Shown here in pieces: positions 59,201-64,000 of a stretch of DNA of 64,000 nucleotides (positions within the stretch are counted from its first letter, which is position 1; each line of letters opens with the position of its first letter). A program made the position numbers and the translations under genes. The notes under the pieces are model-generated. The model was not told the DNA's origin, made no database searches, and worked only from the letters and a program-made list of their open reading frames with translations. Source of the stretch: Opisthocomus hoazin (lineage: Eukaryota; Chordata; Aves; Opisthocomiformes; Opisthocomidae); contig NC_134434.1 in NCBI RefSeq assembly GCF_030867145.1, positions 8,246,001 through 8,310,000 on the forward strand. The letters run 5' to 3'.

Positions 59201-62200
59201 AAATTCTCAGAAAGAAGAGAATCCGTACTTTGCAAATATAGCCTTAAATGATGTGTTAATTTTTATAGGAAGTACCCCCTATGGAAGTACTTTTTCTGAG
59301 TAAGGTCTCAGCAATTTGGCAGCCATTCAATGCCAAATGCATCTGCTTTGTAGCGACCTTGCTGTTAGTCTGTCTCGGAAGGGGATTTTGTCCAAGGCGG
59401 CAAGACTGATAGACAAGGGCATGTTCACAGGCGTCATACTCTTCTCTCCACCCAAAGGGTGCCCAGCTCTTGTTCCAGACACTGACCTGCAGCTCCTCTA
59501 GGGAGGAGACAGCAATAGTCAAGACGATAAAGTCTGTGATATAGCACTGGAAGAGCATCTGCCTTTCTTCCTCAGTCAGAGCAGAGATAAATTTTCCCAG
59601 TGCCGTCTTCTGGAAGATATCCACAAACTTCTCAGACTGGTCTGGAAAATGAGAATGCAGAGACAAGCTGAATATTAGGAGGAGGCTGGGTTTGACACAG
59701 CTTCTGTGCTAAACAGACTGACAGCTAATTCATCACTGATGCCTACAGCACTCCCCTCATTCAGAGCACTAACGAGGGATTTGAGGCCAGGCCACCTCAG
59801 CCCAGGCACCAGTGTCATATTTAAGGAGTCTCATCTCGTAATTAACTCCTGGCATTTCCACAGCATTTTGAATACAAGGGCACAGAATATGTGAGAAAGA
59901 CAAATAATGAGAAACACAAAGAAAAGCTGGTTGCACAAAGCTCTGCTGGCTCATATGAGCACAGAGGGATTGAAGGTGACTCTGGGGTCACAGAAAGGTA
60001 GAGACATGGCAGCAACAAACCGGAGTCTACAGGGCAGGTGGATGGAGATGCTCTGCGTCACGAGCTCAAGCCAGGCTCTCACCTTCAGTGTTTTGGATGT
60101 ATTGAGCTTCCAGCCACATCTCATCCAAGTACTCCTTTATCCTCCAGCTGAAAGGCAGCTCATTCCCCACACCAGCAGACACCATCATGTTGTTCTGCAC
60201 CAGAATTATCTCTGGCTGAGAGCTAGGAGATTAAAAGGTCATTAATACAGCGGGCTTTTGCCTGGGAAACACATTCAGACAACAGAGGCGGGAAGCTGCA
60301 GAAAGCAAGAAATTAGTCCTGGAAGGGGATGAGGGAAGGGGAGAGAACTGAAGCACTCATTAACACAGCAGATCCAGCCAACTGTGTAGCATTAGGACTT
60401 ACTCAGTAAGCGTTCCCCAGCAAAAGTGCTGTAACAACAGCTCACGTGGGCTTCAAGGGCTGGGTAAGAAGTGTGAGCACACCAAGAGATAGAGAGCAAA
60501 GCGCAGGAGTGCTGGGGAGAAGGCAGAAAGAAGAGAAGACAAGAGAAAGATGGATAAGCAAAGGCTCCGGGGAGACCTCAGAGCAGCCTGCCAGTACTTA
60601 AAGGAGGTTTATAAGAAAGATGGGGATAAACTTTTTAAGCAGGGTCTATTATGACAGGACAAGGGGGACTTGTTTTAAACTGAAAGGGGGGAAGATTCAG
60701 ACTGGATATAAGGAAGAAATTTTTTACACCGAGGGTGGTGAAACCCTGGCCCAGGTTGCCCAGAGAGGTGGGAGATGCCCCATCCCTGGGAGCATTCCAG
60801 GCCAGGTTGGTCAGGGCTCTGAGCAACCGGATCCAGTTGGAGAGGGCCCTGCCCACGGCACGGGGTTGGGCTGGGTGGCCTTGAAAGGTCCCTTCCCACC
60901 CAAACCATTCTATGAAAGAGCAGACTTCTGAAGTCACTGAGAACTGCCTTGCTGCCTTCGGTCCGGCAGAGGGGCAAACCAACAGCATTAATCTCCTACA
61001 CGGATTTCAAACCAGCACTGGACTGGTCTTGGAGCTGCCAGCCAAGCCCTGCTGCTGCTCTCCCCAGTGGCTCACCTGTTCTTAGCCACACCGTAAGGGA
61101 CAGTCAGAAGTTTTGTATCACTGAAGATGAACATCCACAGGTTTGTCACCCACTCAGCTGTCGGCCTGACCAACAGGTCCAGATTGCCATTTCTGTCTAT
61201 GACAGCAATCAGGAGAGCCAGGAATGGAGTGATCACGCTCTGGACTCGCTTCCACAACGTGTGCCTTTGGGGACAGAAAGAGACCGGGAAACCCAGAGAG
61301 AAGGTGAGCAACAATATCCACGAATCCAGAGGTGGTTGTCCTGAAAAACTGCTGACATTTGCATGTGGAAAAACTCCCAATCCTACCTTTAAGCGGAAAA
61401 AACACCACCAACTAAAAACCCTACGCTTCTCTCGCTCCTGGCTCACCTGTAATCCCACTGTTCCACTGAAAGCACTTGTGCATTCGTGCACTCCTGTCCC
61501 AGTACAGCCTGTTCAGCTGTAAGTCACCCTCTCTCAGGAGTCAGGAGAGGACAAAACTGTTTTCAGAGAGTTTCCAGCACAGACTGGAGACTGACACTGC
61601 AGATATTCAGATTATACAAAACTGCTGTCTCTGCTGCACAGCTGCCATTTGCAGACTTTTCTTAGAAGCCTGCAGGTTACAAGATATTGCTGCTGTCCCC
61701 ACCTGAAGGTGCCTGCCTCCTGGAGAGCACTGAGGTTGGAAGCCTCCCGAAGCACCCAGTTTTTTGGGTGAAGGGAATTTTCTTCTTGCTTCCTCAAAAG
61801 GTTGGAGAGACGAGCCTTTGTTATCTTCAGGAAGGAGGCTAGAAAACAACAAGGAACTTGTATTTTCTCTTCTATTGGCATTGGATCCAAATCCAAATAT
61901 CACACCAAGCACAGCATTTTACAATTGTTTCAATAGTCAACCAGCCGGGAATAAAACAGCCACCAGAGCTAGCACAGCCAGAGAAAGAAGCCATGACCTG
62001 AGCTCCAGGGAAAGCCCTACAGCCATTAAAGGAGCAACAGATTGGAGCACAGACACATACACTCTTGGGAGATTGCTTGGGAGATCCACCTTGTCTACAC
62101 CACAGCAAGCACCACCGACCTTTGGGTCCCCAGTGAATTAACTTTACATATATTGGTGGTCCCCCAGATGTTCAGGGACACTACCTGCTGCAGCCAGGGA

Positions 62201-64000
62201 GCACATACCTTTCAAGTCATCCTCTTTGGATAGAAGGCCAAGGAGAATTTTAATTCGAATTCTGCTTCGACTAAGATCTTCATTTTGGTCCCGTAACATC
62301 CCCACAGCACTTTGTACACAGGTCCTCAGGAGTACAGTGGTGTCCAGGATTTCACCCTTCCCAGGAACAGCATGAAAGAAGTTCACTACTCTTCAGTTTT
62401 ACACCCTTGCCCCCAGCACATCCCTCTTAAAACAATTATAGTGCTCTCTAGAAAGGGCCTGTCCTCCTGGCATCCCATCTCCCAGTTTTCCTCTCATCTC
62501 AGGCTGCAAATCTAAGTTCTTCTTTTGCTTTTAAGTACACAATGCAACTTCTGTGGCCCTTTCAAACTGGCATGCAACACAGCGCTTGTATTAAGACAAG
62601 AACTCCTACAGCAGTTCAGGGGAAAAAGTGGAAATGATAAACATGACTAGGGAAAATATGCCCTTCCTGGGAGAAGCTGAGGCACTAGAGGGGCAAAAGC
62701 CACAGGCCGTCACCCTCGTACTGGGCATCCTCCAGCTAAAGCTGTCAGGGGACCATGAGCCAGTCATAACATGGCTGCAGCACAGCAAGGTCCACAGCCA
62801 ACTCCAGCACGGCGTCAAACGCACGACTCAGCCAGAAAGCACGAACAGCTGGAGGGGCAGGCTCAGAACCACAGTTCTCAGCTTCACGATATAGAAACAC
62901 CACAGATGCTTTTAAAAGTGATTTCTAAAAATTGGCAGCCTGAAATGACTAAGGAATTAGAGCATCCTTAGAATGGTTTTACTGCTTTAATGATGCTGAT
63001 TTCGATTGGGCTGAGGGGGGAGGAATTTGTGCCTGACCATTAACATGCATGATGCAAATAATATTCCTGATGGATTTCAAGTGAATGGGGATGCAAAAGC
63101 TGTGTTGCGCCTATGGATGACGAAGAGTTGAAAGCCATATTGACAGCCGAGAAGCAAACAAATGTATTGTGAACTGACCTCACAGTGCTCTGCAGCTGGC
63201 ACTGGTGTTTCAACCTCCACCTCGTTTTCCTCCTGTTCTCCATTCACAGGCAGAGCTACAACTAAGGTGTAGAACTTTTATTAGAAAGAAGCAGTACACT
63301 TCTGCATTAGTCATGTAAGAGTTTATTTAGCAACTGCATCCCAGAGGTGCAGAATGTCTGTCAGAGATCCATGACACCTGCATGAGTAGCCAAGATCCAC
63401 CCCTCTAAACACAGCTACGGCTGCTAGGGCTGTCCAGCTTCATCCAGCAAGAACTGGAAAAAATGCGATGCTCGGAGCTAACACACTAGGCTCTACCAGA
63501 ATCCTGTACAGCAGCATGGTGAAAAGAAAAAGTGTAAGAAAACACTGAGGGGAAAGAAGTAGTCTTTTCTAACCTTCCTACAGGTTCAGGTGAACAGATC
63601 GAGACTCGTGCAAGTGAGATATTCTCTGGAACGACCCCTTGTCAGTGGTCTCTGCCATGCAGCATCTGCTGCCTCCCGTGCTGAGACAGAGAACTCGGGG
63701 TGTTGAGCAGTGCAAATATCCCGTTTTTGTCAGTTTGGTAGTTTTCCCTTTTTCTTTTAACTTATTTGATAACCCAAAGTTGCAGTAACAAACTAAATAC
63801 AAATACAAGTTGGTAACCGTGTTGTGACCCCCCACAAAAAACAGGTGCTGAGCAGAGAAAATCCTTAGCTATGTTGTACCAGGCAGAATTTCCACTAGCA
63901 CCGAGTCTGGGGCTGCGTCTCCCCCCTCCTCCCCACCAGCACATCAACAGCACTGGCTGGCACAGCCAGTGTGCAGCTCACCTTTGGTTTTACCCAGATC
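41212..64000 (-). CDS. RNF213: E3 ubiquitin ligase RNF213, C-terminal third (partial, 36 exons)
   Basis: Coding exons in transcript order: 63982-64000 (cut by window edge), 63179-63261, 62209-62356, 61703-61838, 61076-61264, 60083-60222, 59487-59641, 58913-59125, 58358-58539, 57452-57572, 57253-57344, 56802-56981, 56110-56273, 55912-56014, 55067-55181, 53964-54174, 52779-52969, 52336-52464, 51385-51495, 50910-51152, 50237-50318, 49577-49611, 49149-49243, 48243-48402, 47739-47913, 46789-46880, 45960-46211, 45507-45639, 44715-44798, 44161-44341, 43837-44038, 43612-43689, 43093-43290, 42173-42262, 41877-42055 and 41212-41365 (stop TAG). They sum to 5115 bases, 1704 residues, in one frame. Human RNF213 has 5207 residues; the part from the RING onward is within a few residues of the human length. 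The protein is a giant cytosolic AAA+ ATPase and E3 ligase that ubiquitylates bacterial lipid A, acts in antimicrobial defence and lipid-droplet metabolism, and is the main moyamoya risk gene (established knowledge). The AAA core lies beyond the window. One junction needs a GC donor. The 62356 boundary is the least certain. Confidence 0.94.
45507..45639 (-). other. RNF213: RNF213 exon holding the residue equivalent to human R4810
   Basis: This 133-base exon encodes ETELRLVKFLPEILALQRD and ends NFLNEPLS. The Arg in CSIRNF (codon 45532-45534, AGA) lies 397 residues from the C-terminus. This places it at or within one residue of human Arg4810, changed to Lys in the East Asian moyamoya founder allele. 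The assignment rests on counting and a remembered local match, not on an alignment program. Confidence 0.7.
45815..45913 (+). mobile_element. CR1 LINE short 3' end inside an RNF213 intron
   Basis: About 100 bases of CR1 3' end are present, with GGGCTGGGCCAGATGACCC, the CCTCCAACCTCAACC block and a degenerate tail. It lies antisense to RNF213 in the intron between exons 45960-46211 and 45507-45639, 46 bases inside the donor of the former. It is divergent from the near-identical group. Confidence 0.8.
46881..47738 (-). other. RNF213: Probable GC-AG intron of RNF213
   Basis: The upstream exon ends CACCCAG followed by GCCAGTG; the downstream exon follows TTGCAG and begins GGCCAGTT. Splicing CAG/GC to AG/GG keeps the frame and gives HQHPGPVQFDVLS, which fits the family. 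The nearest GT donor, four bases further on, would shift the frame. No intermediate exon with correct phases was found in this 858-base interval. The donor is weak against the GC-donor consensus, so this call is moderate. Confidence 0.6.
49149..50318 (-). other. RNF213: RNF213 RZ-type zinc finger, split over three exons
   Basis: Exons 50237-50318, 49577-49611 and 49149-49243 together encode FLPTMPED, RWYTCPNGHACTVGE, then CGRPMETSRCLDCGAPVGG. This is the RZ zinc finger with its Cys and His ligands. Measured from the C-terminus, the His of CPNGH falls within about two residues of human H4509, reported as needed for lipid A ubiquitylation. The middle exon is only 35 bases. Retention of all Cys/His residues suggests an active ligase module. 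Confidence 0.92.
53066..53100. repeat. Small tandem duplication in an RNF213 intron
   Basis: An 18-base unit, ACTGACTAACTACACAGT, is repeated almost twice in tandem. It lies in the intron between exons 53964-54174 and 52779-52969 and has no evident function. Confidence 0.75.
56274..56801 (-). other. RNF213: Stop-free 528-base RNF213 intron, in frame with both exons
   Basis: The donor is AG/GTACTC and the acceptor CCCCCAG/AGATGCC. Removing the intron gives VELRDAIARNAMFRQRC, colinear with human RNF213, so it is normally an intron. Yet its length is exactly 176 codons and the frame of the RING exon reads through it without a stop into the next exon. One open frame therefore spans 56090-57070. 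The retained product would insert 176 residues, several of them cysteines, just after the RING. Confidence 0.8.
56849..56965 (-). other. RNF213: RNF213 RING finger (C3HC4)
   Basis: All eight zinc ligands are present within exon 56802-56981: CPIC at the start, C and H in LPCYHMFC, the pair in CQKC, and the final CPYC. Spacing is C-x2-C-x11-C-x-H-x2-C-x2-C-x11-C-x2-C. The residue between the third Cys and the His is Tyr (codon 56915-56917), where human RNF213 has Asp4013. The RING is required for polyubiquitylation and E2 contact in several assays, whereas lipid A ubiquitylation depends on the RZ finger (literature knowledge). Confidence 0.95.
58540..58556. repeat. Short (AC)n microsatellite abutting an RNF213 splice acceptor
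   Basis: An AC run lies directly upstream, in transcript sense as (GT)n, of the acceptor of exon 58358-58539. It therefore occupies the place of a normal polypyrimidine tract. Length changes here could influence exon recognition. Confidence 0.8.
60556..60916 (+). mobile_element. CR1 LINE, older divergent copy in an RNF213 intron
   Basis: Roughly 360 bases match the CR1 3' region: GGCTCCGGGGAGACCTCAGA, CTGGCCCAGGTTGCCCAGAG, GGGTTGGGCTGGGTGGCCTT and the ACCATTCTATGA end. It differs widely from the near-identical group and has a degenerate frame. It is antisense to RNF213 between exons 61076-61264 and 60083-60222. Confidence 0.88.

Larger units (their letters stand above)
57253..64000 (-). other. 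RNF213: RNF213 pre-RING region (11 exons between AAA core and RING)
   Basis: Exons 63982 through 57253 encode about 490 residues preceding the RING. Recognisable stretches include SAVGMLRDQNED, LWKRVQSVITPFLA, LWMFIFSDTKLL, LPFSWRIKEYLDEMW, PSLPWVHLGYNQF and SLFVEHVLLGID, all typical of the RNF213 hinge and E3-side helical region. The short acidic segment in exon 63179-63261 (EQEENEVEVE) is low-complexity and likely a linker. Introns are 99-920 bases. The first of these exons is cut by the window edge. Confidence 0.85.

Noticed and set aside
1-64000. tRNA, rRNA or microRNA genes
   Set aside because: No cloverleaf, box A/B pair or convincing hairpin was recognised by eye; a dedicated scan was not possible.

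Overview
The window is vertebrate nuclear DNA, almost certainly from a bird. It carries at least eight 3' ends of CR1 LINEs, with the CR1 reverse-transcriptase C-terminus and the ATTCTRTG-type tail. Introns are short, the left half is very GC-rich, and three genes can be read through their splice sites. The species cannot be named from the sequence alone.

Layout: (i) 1-6300 is upstream intergenic DNA with one clear AT-rich block and no credible gene. (ii) NPTX1 (neuronal pentraxin 1) lies on the + strand: core promoter about 7523-7560, five coding exons between 7618 and 9603 giving 435 residues, then a 3' UTR with a poly-C tract, ending near the AATAAA at 11338. (iii) 11.4-30.5 kb is a GC-rich intergenic stretch holding CR1 copies, a CCCAT microsatellite and several AT-rich islands with homeodomain-type motifs. 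(iv) ENDOV (endonuclease V) is on the - strand: eight coding exons from 40695 down to 30623, 260 residues. (v) RNF213 is on the - strand: 36 coding exons (the first cut by the window edge) from 64000 down to the stop at 41212, encoding the last 1704 residues. These include the RING finger, the RZ zinc finger and the C-terminal part of this very large AAA+ ubiquitin ligase.

The order NPTX1-ENDOV-RNF213 and the relative strands match human chromosome 17q25 in reverse. The genes are not a pathway: NPTX1 is a secreted synaptic protein, ENDOV an inosine-directed ribonuclease, RNF213 an innate-immunity and lipid-droplet E3 ligase. RNF213 and ENDOV are close tandem neighbours: only 516 bases separate the RNF213 stop from the ENDOV start, and that gap is largely CpG island with no canonical poly(A) hexamer.

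I found no undescribed system. The points most worth checking are a 528-base RNF213 intron with no stop, in frame with both flanking exons; a probable GC-AG intron in RNF213; the RNF213/ENDOV junction; a Tyr in the RING where human has Asp4013; and AT-rich conserved-element candidates around NPTX1. All coordinates, splice sites and translations were worked out by eye. Human comparisons are from memory of the families, not from a search.
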